Shown here: piece by piece, positions 37,109 through 44,730 of the stretch
Numbering within the stretch: position 1 is the first letter of the stretch
Layout: each line of letters opens with the position of its first letter
NCBI RefSeq assembly: GCF_900086585.1
Contig: NZ_FLKM01000008.1
Span: 372,001 to 436,000, forward strand
Source of the DNA: Emergencia timonensis
GTDB taxonomy: Bacteria; Bacillota; Clostridia; Peptostreptococcales; Anaerovoracaceae
Length of the DNA: 64,000 nt
Direction: 5' to 3'
Position numbers and translations under genes: made by a program
The notes under the pieces: generated by a model
What the model saw: only the letters and a program-made list of their open reading frames with translations
Database searches by the model: none
What the model was told of the DNA's origin: nothing

Positions 37109-39479
37109 GCTGATGTGTTTCGAGCTGGATAAAGTGTGGAGAAAACGAAGCTTTCTGCTGTCCGTTGCCGTTTTGCTGGCGATAAACATCTTTTTACTCT
37201 GGTATACCAACTTGCCAAATAACGAGACCCCTCCCCTATCCGCCTACAAGGCGGTAGAAAAAGATTTGCAGCACCTGTCTGAGGCAGAGAAAAAGAGTTT
37301 TATTGAAGATCTTTATGAAGACAGCAAAGGCGTAATGTTGGTCAACGACATACTGAATATGCAGAACAGCGCAACAGAGATGGGAAAAGAGTTAGGAAAA
37401 AAAACAATGGCGGAAAATCCTGGTGTCTTTGAAAAGTATTACAAGACCTTTACTTCCGGAAAATATTTAAAGTATACTGATTCTTTAGAACAGGAAATGT
37501 CGCTGATAAAGGAGATTTATGAGGAGTCAGAGAAGGTATCTTCTTATGGAAAATACCTAAAGGATATCAAAGATCGTAAAAAGACCCTGGAAAGCGTTTC
37601 TGTTTTTCAGGCTGCAGATCAGAACAGTTTTTCTGCGAGGAATATCACAAAAGAGGCTGCAGACTACCAGGACTTATCTGCCATCAAAACGGAGTTTTAT
37701 CCGTCAAAGGGTCTGACGTCGGCCGTCTCAGCCCAGGCGACAGATCTGCTGCTGCTGTTATTGCTGTTTCTCTTTGCCGGCACATTAATCTATGAAGAGA
37801 AGGAGAAGAAATTATTTCTGATTACCAGAGTTACGCCGGCCGGCAGAGAAAAAAGTATCATTGCAAAATTAACCGCCTTACTTATTCAATGTTTTGCCAT
37901 GACCTTCTTATTTTATGGTGTGAACGTCATCTTTTTCTCTGCCTCTGCAGGTGTGGGAAATCTGCTGCGAAGCCTGCAGTCTGTTGCACCCTACATGGGA
38001 AGTGACTTGCAGATTTCCCTCCTCGCTTATTTGCTGCTGACAGTTGTCACAAAAGCTATTTTGCTGTTTTCCCTGGGAGCATTCCTGGTATTCATTGCGA
38101 TTATCGGAAAACAAAGCTTCTTACCTTACCTTGCTGGTACGGGACTATTGGCGATCAGTTCGTTGCTGTATCTATTCGTTCCAGCGAGTTCGTCGGTAAA
38201 TTGGCTTAAGTATTTAAACCCAATTGGATTATTGCAGACAGACACGATTTATGGCGGCTACTTAAATTTTAACTTGTTTGGTTATCCCCTATCACGACTG
38301 CTGACGTCCTGGGTGATTTTAGGGTTATATGCGGCATACAGCTGTTTCTTGGCCGTTAAGGCATTCCTGACTAGCCGCAGCCTGGAAATCAGCAAACTGC
38401 GCTTGCCGACACTGCGGTCTTTTCACCCTCATGTAAATCTCTGCAGACATGAAGGCTACAAGATTTTTATCATGAACCGCGCGCTGCTTATTCTGCTGAC
38501 CTTTGCAATACTCTTCGGATATCAGCATCTGTCAAAGACGTATACCCTGACGCCGGCAGAGACTTACTATCAAAATATCATGACTGAACTTTCAGGGGAC
38601 TTGACAGAAGAAAAAACCTCTTTAATTGAACAGGAAAGGAAACGATACGAAGAAGCCTTTGCAAAGATAAAGAGCATTGACGAAATGGTCGCAAAAGGAA
38701 AGATCAGTATGGAAGAAGGAGAAAATATAAAATCACCATACTACAGCGAAACCGCCTTTTACCCATCTTTTCAGCGGGTACTGCAGCAGTACGATTATGT
38801 GGTAGATTCAGGCGGTAAATTTGTATACGATACAGGATATCTGCTGATTTTCGGCCTGTCTCAAAGCAGCCGTTCGCCAGATTTGATTCTGTTTACGGTC
38901 TGCATCATTTTCGCTTTCAGCGCCTTATTTTCCATGGAATACAGGGATAAATCCTGGAATCTGCTGGCCGCGACAAGGCGTGGGAAGAGAGACATATACA
39001 AGAGCAAACTTCTGCTTGCTATGGCAGCAACGACAGCTGTTTTTGCATCAGGATGGGTCTGTCAGATAATCCAAGTTGCCAGAAGCTGCCCTCTTAGGGA
39101 GATTACCTCGTCGACGATGGCTCTTGCACAATTGCGAGAAATGAAACTGGATATGCCTTTAGCAGTACTGCTGCTTTTGATGGCTCTGCTGCAGATATTG
39201 AGCCTGTTTGCAGTATTGATGGTTACAGTGTGCCTGTCTGACAGGCTGAAAAACCATATTCAGACGCTGTCTGTTTCAGTTTTGCTTTTGATTGTACCGC
39301 TGATTTTAAATGAAATGGGTCTGACCTTTGGAAAGTGGGTTTCTCTGCTGCCGCTTTATGATTGTGTCAACAGTGTTTTGATAAACCACGGCCTGGCTAT
39401 AAACGCAGGCTATTTGGCTGCTGCAGCTGTATTGCTCGCAGGCGGTATTTTGACCCTTCGAAAATCTGCGTCAAAGTGA
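37101..39479 (+). CDS. ABC transporter permease, two permease halves fused
   Basis: With the ATG at 37101 (GGTGAGGAGG upstream) this is a 792-residue membrane protein. The first half has a TM helix at about 15-35, an extracytoplasmic loop of about 180 residues and then a bundle of five or six helices. Around residues 450-480 the pattern restarts (HEGYKIFIMNRALLILLTF): a TM helix, another charged loop and a second helix bundle. It therefore looks like two ABC-2-type permeases joined in one chain, needing one ATPase dimer. The substrate is unknown. A hairpin and T-run follow the stop. Confidence 0.88.
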   Translation: MYRLMCFELDKVWRKRSFLLSVAVLLAINIFLLWYTNLPNNETPPLSAYKAVEKDLQHLSEAEKKSFIEDLYEDSKGVMLVNDILNMQNSATEMGKELGKKTMAENPGVFEKYYKTFTSGKYLKYTDSLEQEMSLIKEIYEESEKVSSYGKYLKDIKDRKKTLESVSVFQAADQNSFSARNITKEAADYQDLSAIKTEFYPSKGLTSAVSAQATDLLLLLLLFLFAGTLIYEEKEKKLFLITRVTPAGREKSIIAKLTALLIQCFAMTFLFYGVNVIFFSASAGVGNLLRSLQSVAPYMGSDLQISLLAYLLLTVVTKAILLFSLGAFLVFIAIIGKQSFLPYLAGTGLLAISSLLYLFVPASSSVNWLKYLNPIGLLQTDTIYGGYLNFNLFGYPLSRLLTSWVILGLYAAYSCFLAVKAFLTSRSLEISKLRLPTLRSFHPHVNLCRHEGYKIFIMNRALLILLTFAILFGYQHLSKTYTLTPAETYYQNIMTELSGDLTEEKTSLIEQERKRYEEAFAKIKSIDEMVAKGKISMEEGENIKSPYYSETAFYPSFQRVLQQYDYVVDSGGKFVYDTGYLLIFGLSQSSRSPDLILFTVCIIFAFSALFSMEYRDKSWNLLAATRRGKRDIYKSKLLLAMAATTAVFASGWVCQIIQVARSCPLREITSSTMALAQLREMKLDMPLAVLLLLMALLQILSLFAVLMVTVCLSDRLKNHIQTLSVSVLLLIVPLILNEMGLTFGKWVSLLPLYDCVNSVLINHGLAINAGYLAAAAVLLAGGILTLRKSASK

Positions 39480-39482
39480 AAA

Positions 39483-39508
39483 TAAGATTTAGGGAGAATC
39501 TTGCGCAT
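39483..39508 (+). repeat. 26-bp direct repeat, copy 1
   Basis: TAAGATTTAGGGAGAATCTT plus GCGCAT begins 4 bp after the permease stop and recurs exactly at 39948. Its first 20 bases can fold as AAGATT-loop-AATCTT. A related sequence lies at 41463. Confidence 0.85.
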
Positions 39509-39521
39509 GTGATGCGTTTTT
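39503..39521 (+). terminator. Terminator after the ABC permease
   Basis: CGCAT-GTG-ATGCG followed by TTTTT forms a short GC-rich hairpin with a U-tract, about 25 bp after the permease stop codon. It shares bases with repeat copy 1. Confidence 0.6.
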
Positions 39522-39947
39522 GAAAATGTCCCAGAAAGTTCAATATAAGACAGCCAGACACGGACGACAGAATATACGGTATAAGGGTATACAACTGCAC
39601 CATCTACGATAGATTTGTGCCTATTGAGATTTTTTTGGTAATCTGACCTAAAACCTGACATATTCACAAGTCGTTCCTCTCAAAAAAGCCTGCACCAGTT
39701 TATCGGATTTGCAAATATACTGTGTATGGTTACTTTTGCGGACTGCGAAAAGGAATTGGAATGCAGAAATTCACATAAAACTAACCAGAATGAGAAATAT
39801 ACCCGGACAAATCCTCCCACATGGTAATCGTTTTAGGTCAAAACGAGAAAAATACGCCAAAAAGCATAAAACCATCATATCAGCAGGTCAGCCTGGAACA
39901 TTTTATCTTACGATCACTTAAGACATTATCATTTATGAAGCGCAAAC
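39509..39947. other. Non-coding stretch between the 26-bp repeats
   Basis: No convincing gene is present: the longest frames (plus 39709-39921, minus 39410-39667) lack ribosome binding sites and family resemblance. GACCTAAAAC near 39645 and GTTTTAGGTC near 39830 form a distant inverted repeat, so a folded RNA or a decayed element is possible. No transposase remains are seen. Confidence 0.4.
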
Positions 39948-39973
39948 TAAGATTTAGGGAGAATCTTGCGCAT
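39948..39973 (+). repeat. 26-bp direct repeat, copy 2
   Basis: Identical to 39483-39508 over 26 bp. It is preceded by GCGCAAAC, which can pair with its own GCGC end, and it runs directly into the TTGACA of the next promoter. Confidence 0.85.
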
Positions 39974-40001
39974 TGACACCTTCGCTGCATTGGATTAAAC
40001 T
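39973..40001 (+). promoter_or_regulatory. Promoter of the S41 peptidase
   Basis: A perfect TTGACA, 17 bp, then TAAACT. The predicted start lies just before the hairpin leader at 40006. Confidence 0.65.
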
Positions 40002-40123
40002 ATAACAGATGCCGGATGTCCTCAGCTTCCGGCATCTGCTGCAAGTCTCCTTGTCTAAGACAAAAGAAGCTTGCCGGGAGCTACGCTCCGCTTTCAATCA
40101 AATTGCAAAAGGGAGATTATACG
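40002..40123 (+). ncRNA. Hairpin-rich 5' leader, candidate cis-regulatory RNA
   Basis: Between the promoter and the GTG start lie an 11-bp perfect hairpin (CAGATGCCGGA/TCCGGCATCTG, 40006-40038), a small TTGTCT-AAGACAA hairpin (about 40051-40063), and a nested stem around GGAGC-TAC-GCTCC (about 40077-40092). The ribosome binding site AGGGAG follows at once. No known riboswitch is recognised. The first hairpin lacks a U-run, so it is not a simple terminator. Confidence 0.4.
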
Positions 40124-41395
40124 GTGAAAAAGAATTTCAAGATGGGAATGATTGCAGGGATTTTGGTCGGCGTCCTTGTAACAGCAGGAATCGGCAGTGC
40201 TGCATTTTTTGCAACAGACGGATTTACAAATCTGACCAGAGAGAAAAATCGGTTGGATTTGATGACGATAAACAAAAGCATACGTGAATTAGAGACGATG
40301 ATTGATGAGAACTATCTCAATAAAAAAGATAATCAGAAGCTAGAGCAATACATCTATAAGGGCCTTTTCGCAGGTTTGGGAGATCCCTATTCTGAATATT
40401 ACACTGCATCTGAATACAAGTCTCTAAAGACGGAGACCACAGGCAGTTATTGTGGTATCGGGGTCAGAATTGTTCAAGATAACCAGACGCTGGAGACCAG
40501 CGTAGTGGAATTGTTTAAAAATAGCCCGGCAGTAAAGGCTGGTATGAAGGAACAGGATATTATTAAAGGGGTGGATGGCGTAGATGTTACGACGATGGAC
40601 CTGGACAGTATTGTAAACGACCATATTATCGGTAAAGAAGGCACAAAGGTAAAAATAAAAATCTACAGACCTACGACGAAAGACACGCTGACGCTGGAGA
40701 TCACCAGGCGCCAAGTGGAAGCTGAATACATAAAATCAGAAATGCTAGAGAATAAAACTGGCTATATCAACGTCTCCTCCTTTGCGGTTGCAACGACGAA
40801 GCAGTTTACAACTGCGGTGGAGAATCTGAAGAAAGAGGGAGCGAAAAGCCTGATTATTGATTTGCGCAATAATCCAGGCGGCGTTCTCAACAGCGCCGTC
40901 GATATGCTTGCAAGCATTTTGCCGGACGGAAAATTGGTTTATACAAAAGACAAGAATGGCAAAGGGGAAGAATACTATTCAAAAGACGGTCAAATTCGTT
41001 ATAAGAGTAATGACGGTTACAGGGATAAAGCCTATCCAAAAAAGGATAGCGGTCAGTTGGATCTTCCTATGGTAGTGCTGATAAACCAAAATTCTGCTAG
41101 CGCTTCAGAAGTATTTGCGCAATCCATGAAGGATTATAAGCGGGCGATCATCATCGGAACCAAGAGTTTCGGAAAGGGCATTGTTCAGAACTTGATTCCG
41201 CGGGCGGACGGTTCCGCAGTCAAGTTAACGGTATCCAGCTATTTTACGAAAAATGGCAATGTCATCCAGGATAAAGGTGTTACACCAGATATTGAAATAA
41301 AGCAAAGTGGAAAGTGGAAGCGATCTACCCTGCTTCCCCCTCATAATGAGGATCGGCAACTACAGCGTGCCATAAAAGAACTGAAAGATAAATAA
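40124..41395 (+). CDS. S41-family C-terminal processing peptidase
   Basis: Starting at the GTG at 40124 (AGGGAG upstream) this is a 423-residue protein, VKKNFKMGMIAGILVGVLVT being a membrane anchor. The upstream open frame lies in the leader and is rejected. A PDZ domain (YCGIGVRIVQ to IIKGVDGVDV) is followed by the protease domain with LIIDLRNNPGG, the catalytic serine in NQNSASASEVFA and the catalytic lysine in GTKSFGKGIVQ. Ctp proteases trim or degrade envelope proteins. No C-terminal peptidoglycan-binding domain is present. A strong terminator follows. Confidence 0.94.
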   Translation: MKKNFKMGMIAGILVGVLVTAGIGSAAFFATDGFTNLTREKNRLDLMTINKSIRELETMIDENYLNKKDNQKLEQYIYKGLFAGLGDPYSEYYTASEYKSLKTETTGSYCGIGVRIVQDNQTLETSVVELFKNSPAVKAGMKEQDIIKGVDGVDVTTMDLDSIVNDHIIGKEGTKVKIKIYRPTTKDTLTLEITRRQVEAEYIKSEMLENKTGYINVSSFAVATTKQFTTAVENLKKEGAKSLIIDLRNNPGGVLNSAVDMLASILPDGKLVYTKDKNGKGEEYYSKDGQIRYKSNDGYRDKAYPKKDSGQLDLPMVVLINQNSASASEVFAQSMKDYKRAIIIGTKSFGKGIVQNLIPRADGSAVKLTVSSYFTKNGNVIQDKGVTPDIEIKQSGKWKRSTLLPPHNEDRQLQRAIKELKDK

Positions 41396-41474
41396 AGTGG
41401 GGCCGCTCCTATTAACAGATTCATAATCCGTTAATAAGTAGTGCCTGAAAGCAAGCAAAAGATAAGCTTTTAGG

Positions 41475-41514
41475 GGAGATTTTGCCGTTCAGAGGCAAAA
41501 TCTCCTCTTTGCTT
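41475..41514. terminator. Strong terminator between convergent genes
   Basis: A 12-bp perfect stem GGAGATTTTGCC/GGCAAAATCTCC with a 7-nt loop is followed by TCTTTGCTT. The bases before the stem resemble the 26-bp repeat at 39483. Upstream a second imperfect hairpin ATTAACAGA/TCCGTTAAT lies near 41410-41435. Confidence 0.75.
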
Positions 41515-41569
41515 ACAAGGCCGTTCCAACGCAACCGTGATTTTATGTTAATGCGGACAGCCCGCTCTT

Positions 41570-41968
41570 CTATTCTTTGACCAATTGGCGGCGATCCAGA
41601 GCGTCGTTGACTGCCCTCTTAATCACCTGACTGGATATGGTAGCACTGCTCACCGCATCAACGTCATAAGTATTGTTCTTTATCATCGTTTTAACGATTT
41701 TTTCGGCTTTCTGCCCCAGTCCATTGTCGTGTTCAATAAGCGTGATATTTTGGATTTGGTGGTCTTTGACAGTGACTGTAACTGCGGCCTTTACCAAGGT
41801 CGTCTGTTCTTCGCCGCAGTAGGTACCGTCCGCTATTTGCGTCATATCGACAGCAGTAAATTGTAAATGATCGATTTCATTTTTCTGTTTTATGAGCAGA
41901 AATGCGAAAAAAAACAGGAGCACCACAATAACGATACTCATATATTTAAGTACTTTTTTCTTTATCAT
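41570..41968 (-). CDS. Membrane-anchored FMN-binding domain protein
   Basis: This 132-residue protein has an N-terminal TM helix (about 9-27) and an FMN_bind domain ending DVDAVSSATISSQVIKRAV. The (S/T)(G/S)AT-type motif is where FMN is attached in RnfG and NqrC-like proteins; here it reads SSAT, so covalent attachment is plausible but not assured. It lies 5 bp after the flavodoxin gene and probably shares an electron-transfer role with it. Confidence 0.88.
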   Translation of the reverse strand: MIKKKVLKYMSIVIVVLLFFFAFLLIKQKNEIDHLQFTAVDMTQIADGTYCGEEQTTLVKAAVTVTVKDHQIQNITLIEHDNGLGQKAEKIVKTMIKNNTYDVDAVSSATISSQVIKRAVNDALDRRQLVKE

Positions 41969-41973
41969 CTGTG

Positions 41974-42495
41974 TTATCCTCGTTGTTCGTTGCCATTGAT
42001 ATATGCCAGCAAAGGCTTCAGCGCCTCTTTTGACGTATGGTCAAAGGAAAGGCGGAGAATCTGGTAAGTTTGGGGATTCTTTGTCTTCAGCATTTTGCAG
42101 AACATTTTCATCATCAATTTGTGCTTAAAGGCCATCTTTTCGTAACATAGACCGCTGTGAAGAAAAAAAGATTTAACCTGAGCAGCTTCTGCTTCGGTAA
42201 AGTTTTTTTCCATGGCTTCTTTGGTTTCCGGTGCATCAGCAGGCATGGCGCCTGTAGCATAGACGACCACTTTTTTGTTCTTCAATTCTGGCAGTTTAGA
42301 TTTCAACCAATCGATGCCGTTGATGGAACCGGCATAGATACCGCCTCCGTAAATAACTGCCTCATAATCAGACCAGTTTATTGTATTTCGGTTTTCATAG
42401 TTTAGCAGGTCGCAGTTCAGTTCTTCGCTAAGCCACTTAGCATATTTTTCTGCAAATCCGGTATTACTTTTATAAATTACCAATGTCTTTTCCAT
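41974..42495 (-). CDS. Flavodoxin-domain protein
   Basis: This 173-residue protein starts LVIYKSNTGFAEKYAKWLSE, which has the FMN phosphate loop with Ser/Thr residues. The following IYGGGIYAGSING and VVVYATGA segments resemble the flavodoxin_5/HemG-type family. It is probably an FMN-dependent redox protein. Its start lies inside the 3' end of the tetR gene (26-bp overlap). Confidence 0.88.
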   Translation of the reverse strand: MEKTLVIYKSNTGFAEKYAKWLSEELNCDLLNYENRNTINWSDYEAVIYGGGIYAGSINGIDWLKSKLPELKNKKVVVYATGAMPADAPETKEAMEKNFTEAEAAQVKSFFLHSGLCYEKMAFKHKLMMKMFCKMLKTKNPQTYQILRLSFDHTSKEALKPLLAYINGNEQRG

Positions 42496-43057
42496 GTGTT
42501 TCCCCTTTCAATTGTGCAAGAAATGTATTGTAAGCCATATCCAGCTGATTCTGAATATCCTCTCCTTCGACGTCTATGTTGGTTGACGCTGCCATGGCTG
42601 AGATTCCCATAACGTAAATAATCATATGCAGATGAAGGGCTTTAGCCTGTTCTATGCTGATGCCCAGTGATTCAGCAATGAAAATGCCGACCTGTTGACT
42701 GCTTTCTTTTCGGTAAAGATCATCAAGGGTGTAAACGTCAGGCTGCTGCCGTAAGAAATAAAGCTGAAACAAATTGGGCTCGTCTTTTGCAAATTTCAAG
42801 TAGGACCGCCCCGTACTGCGAAAATAGTCCTTCTTATTGATGCGGGCAGCGACGTATTCCCTGATAAATTTAGCAGTTCGGGCAACCAGTTCTTGTTTTA
42901 CTCCCTCCATGTTGGCACAATAGCTGTAAATGGGCTGTACAGAGCAATTCAGCTTTGCGGCGATATTTTTTACCAATAAGTTTTCAAGTCCTTCCTTTCG
43001 AACAATCTCAAAGGCAGTCTCAATAATCATCTCTTTTGTAATCTTCTGTTTTGGCAT
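42470..43057 (-). CDS. TetR-family repressor of the flavodoxin operon
   Basis: This 195-residue protein has an N-terminal HTH (IIETAFEIVRKEGLENLLVK to SVQPIYSYCANMEGV) and a C-terminal ligand-binding domain typical of TetR_C. It is first in the tetR-flavodoxin-FMN_bind operon. A 45-bp palindrome directly upstream of its ribosome binding site is the probable autoregulatory operator. The ligand is unknown; a redox-active compound would fit the downstream genes. Confidence 0.92.
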   Translation of the reverse strand: MPKQKITKEMIIETAFEIVRKEGLENLLVKNIAAKLNCSVQPIYSYCANMEGVKQELVARTAKFIREYVAARINKKDYFRSTGRSYLKFAKDEPNLFQLYFLRQQPDVYTLDDLYRKESSQQVGIFIAESLGISIEQAKALHLHMIIYVMGISAMAASTNIDVEGEDIQNQLDMAYNTFLAQLKGETHGKDIGNL

Positions 43058-43067
43058 GACTCACTCC

Positions 43068-43112
43068 TATATAATCATTTTATATAAATAGTTTATATAA
43101 AATGATTATATA
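43068..43112. promoter_or_regulatory. 45-bp palindromic operator before tetR
   Basis: Arms of 21 bp (43068-43088 and 43092-43112) are perfectly complementary around a TAG centre, with ATAATCATTTTATATAAA as the inner arm. It ends 10 bp before the ATG and is AT-rich enough to include the -10. TetR dimers bind such sites, and two dimers could fit here. Confidence 0.75.
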
Positions 43113-43136
43113 CTAAACTAAAAAATTGTCAAGGAA

Positions 43137-43170
43137 GTTTTGCACAGGTGTGGATGAATATGTGGATAGA
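43137..43170. other. DnaA-box pair, copy A
   Basis: TGTGGATGA (43149) and TGTGGATAG (43161) are spaced 12 bp apart and preceded by GTTTTGCACA. The same layout recurs at 44082-44115. Confidence 0.6.
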
Positions 43171-43346
43171 ATTTAGACGTATATGCATAATACTTTTCTC
43201 TCAAGTTCCTGCACCATAGGTAGTACTAAAGTATGCTTTTGCTGGACAGCTATTTACAATGATTCTAGTAAATATTAAAGTGAGACTACAGTAACAAATA
43301 GCCAAGTACAGGGTATTAGAGGATAAGGAAAGGAGATTTTTAAATC

Positions 43347-43844
43347 ATGTTAAAAATTTTTGTTGGCATCGTACTGCTATGTTTTTCTTTTGGCGATTAT
43401 CTGCAGTTTTTAGTGCCGCTTGCAGGCGCAGTCGTCATAGCTCGTCAGTTAATTCAGATGCGGAGATTGGACGATAGCTTTAACACTGCAATTGTAGGCG
43501 CAGTTGTATTTGCAGCCTATGAGGTAATCAGCATGGTGCTTTATCTATTGCCGATTTATGAGACGGGTAACTTCAGCAGTTATTTATATACAGGAAAAAT
43601 TATAATTAGTTCTCTTCTGCTGCTAGCTCTTTATGTTGCATTTCATAGAGGGTATAGCCGGAAGGTCTTTGGCATCTTTGGCATTATCTGTATGAATGTG
43701 GGTACCGCGGCAGTCGTCTTAGTGACACCTGTTTTCAATCTGGGATATGACGAGATTACCAAAGCCATGGCGGTACTAGTTTACGCCTTTATTTTTGGTT
43801 ATATCGGGTCAGATATGAGGATGATGCATCTATCAGAAGCATAA
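43347..43844 (+). CDS. Polytopic membrane protein of unknown function
   Basis: This 165-residue protein is not recognised. About five hydrophobic segments cover nearly the whole chain (about 3-33, 46-68, 81-101, 107-130, 138-155). The ATG follows AAAGGAG at good spacing and a strong terminator follows the stop, so the gene is likely to be real and monocistronic. Composition is like the core genome rather than the GC-rich genes downstream. Confidence 0.7.
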   Translation: MLKIFVGIVLLCFSFGDYLQFLVPLAGAVVIARQLIQMRRLDDSFNTAIVGAVVFAAYEVISMVLYLLPIYETGNFSSYLYTGKIIISSLLLLALYVAFHRGYSRKVFGIFGIICMNVGTAAVVLVTPVFNLGYDEITKAMAVLVYAFIFGYIGSDMRMMHLSEA

Positions 43845-43872
43845 TATGCCTTTTCTTTCATAAGTTAAAATA

Positions 43873-43916
43873 AAAAACAAGGGAATGCTCAAGTGCGAGG
43901 CATTCCCTTGTTTTTG
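43873..43916 (+). terminator. Strong terminator after 43347-43844
   Basis: An 11-bp CAAGGGAATGC/GCATTCCCTTG stem extends through flanking A and T runs, with an 11-nt loop and TTTTT tail. It can work in both directions. Confidence 0.9.
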
Positions 43917-44081
43917 TTTGTGTTAGCATAATTTATAAAACAGGGTATTGCCGTACTGATAGAGGATAATCTTGAAAACGAGAAGACAAAGGAACAGATC
44001 CGCGACAAGTTGCAGCGCTGTTTTGATCTGAATCAAAATAAGCAGAATACTTTTTTTCTCAAAAAGCAGTTTTCCCTCAAA
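43917..44081 (+). pseudogene. Short decayed coding remnant, unidentified
   Basis: A frame from about 43945 reads GIAVLIEDNLENEKTKEQIR and continues with DKLQRCFDLN before it becomes low-complexity and ends in a stop near 44101. It has no start codon or ribosome binding site and looks like the middle or end of a lost gene. The family is not known. Confidence 0.3.
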
Positions 44082-44115
44082 GTTTTACACATCTGTGGAT
44101 AGAGATGTGGATAAA
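44082..44115. other. DnaA-box pair, copy B
   Basis: TGTGGATAG (44094) and a perfect TGTGGATAA (44106, reverse TTATCCACA) are 12 bp apart and preceded by GTTTTACACA. The layout matches copy A at 43137. A further TGTGGATAT lies at 44580. Confidence 0.65.
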
Positions 44116-44136
44116 AATTCTGCAGGTGCAGGCTTC

Positions 44137-44352
44137 TTATGAATCTGCTTCTACAGTCAAGAACTTCCCCGAATAGTACCGGCTCCGTAGATCATTCGTG
44201 CCTTGGCTATACGGCGCAGCTCCCTTTTTGTGGACTGGCGTCTTTCTGCCATCCCGAATCCAGGTATAGCTGAGGGGTCTTTTCCCGAAGAAATCCGCCT
44301 TTACTGACACACCATCATCATGGAGCCGGATAACTCGCAGTTGCTTCCCATT
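44137..44352 (-). pseudogene. 3' fragment of a paralogue of the 52765-53361 gene
   Basis: The minus-strand frame ends KADFFGKRPLSYTWIRDG and then KTPVHKKGAAPYSQGT, nearly identical to the C-terminus of the protein encoded at 52765-53361. The 71-residue frame has an in-frame stop upstream and no N-terminal anchor, so the gene has lost its 5' two thirds. It marks the left edge of the GC-rich island, whereas the intact copy marks the right edge. Confidence 0.85.
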
Positions 44353-44543
44353 TTATGGCGAGCCAGCCCACCAACTACGCCACGATGCTGACCACAGACC
44401 CCGGGCTGCTCCGAGCGATGGAATCTGAGTTTCAGTCCTGTCTCGCCCTGTGCAGACCTACATTGTTAACTTTCTTATTCTGCCATTCTCTGGAGCAGGC
44501 TCCCCCTTAAAGTGAGTAAGTTTGCAACAGAATATATACTTTT

Positions 44544-44680
44544 TGTCATTTAAAATGACGCTAAAATGTCATTGTCAATTGTGGATATGCCCTTGAATTT
44601 TGTTTGAAGATGAAGTATTCTATAAGCCAAGAATATTACAGTTTGGAATTTGTCATTATAAATGACAAATATGTGTCATT
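44544..44680. promoter_or_regulatory. TGTCATT operator array upstream of the c-di-GMP genes
   Basis: Two blocks share one layout: a palindrome TGTCATT-N3-AATGAC(A) followed by a direct TGTCATT half-site 23 bp from the first (44544, 44554, 44567 and 44651, 44661, 44674). The blocks are 107 bp apart. The second ends 50 bp before the start codon at 44731. An unidentified DNA-binding protein probably controls this promoter. Confidence 0.65.
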
Positions 44681-44730
44681 TGCAATTAAAATTAGATGCA
44701 TGTATAAATGTGAAGGATTGAGTGTGAGCA

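Noticed and set aside
39709-39921. 70-codon frame in the 39.5-40 kb gap
   Set aside because: No ribosome binding site, no family resemblance and atypical composition.
40016-40123. Longer start of the S41 peptidase
   Set aside because: It would translate the hairpin leader; the GTG at 40124 has a good ribosome binding site and a membrane anchor directly after it.
44355-44510. 51-codon GC-rich frame
   Set aside because: No ribosome binding site; it lies in decayed DNA next to the gene fragment and is probably a by-product of high GC.
43845-44730. Insertion sequence or integrase at the island edge
   Set aside because: No transposase or recombinase frame and no terminal inverted repeats were seen; only remnants and repeats are present.
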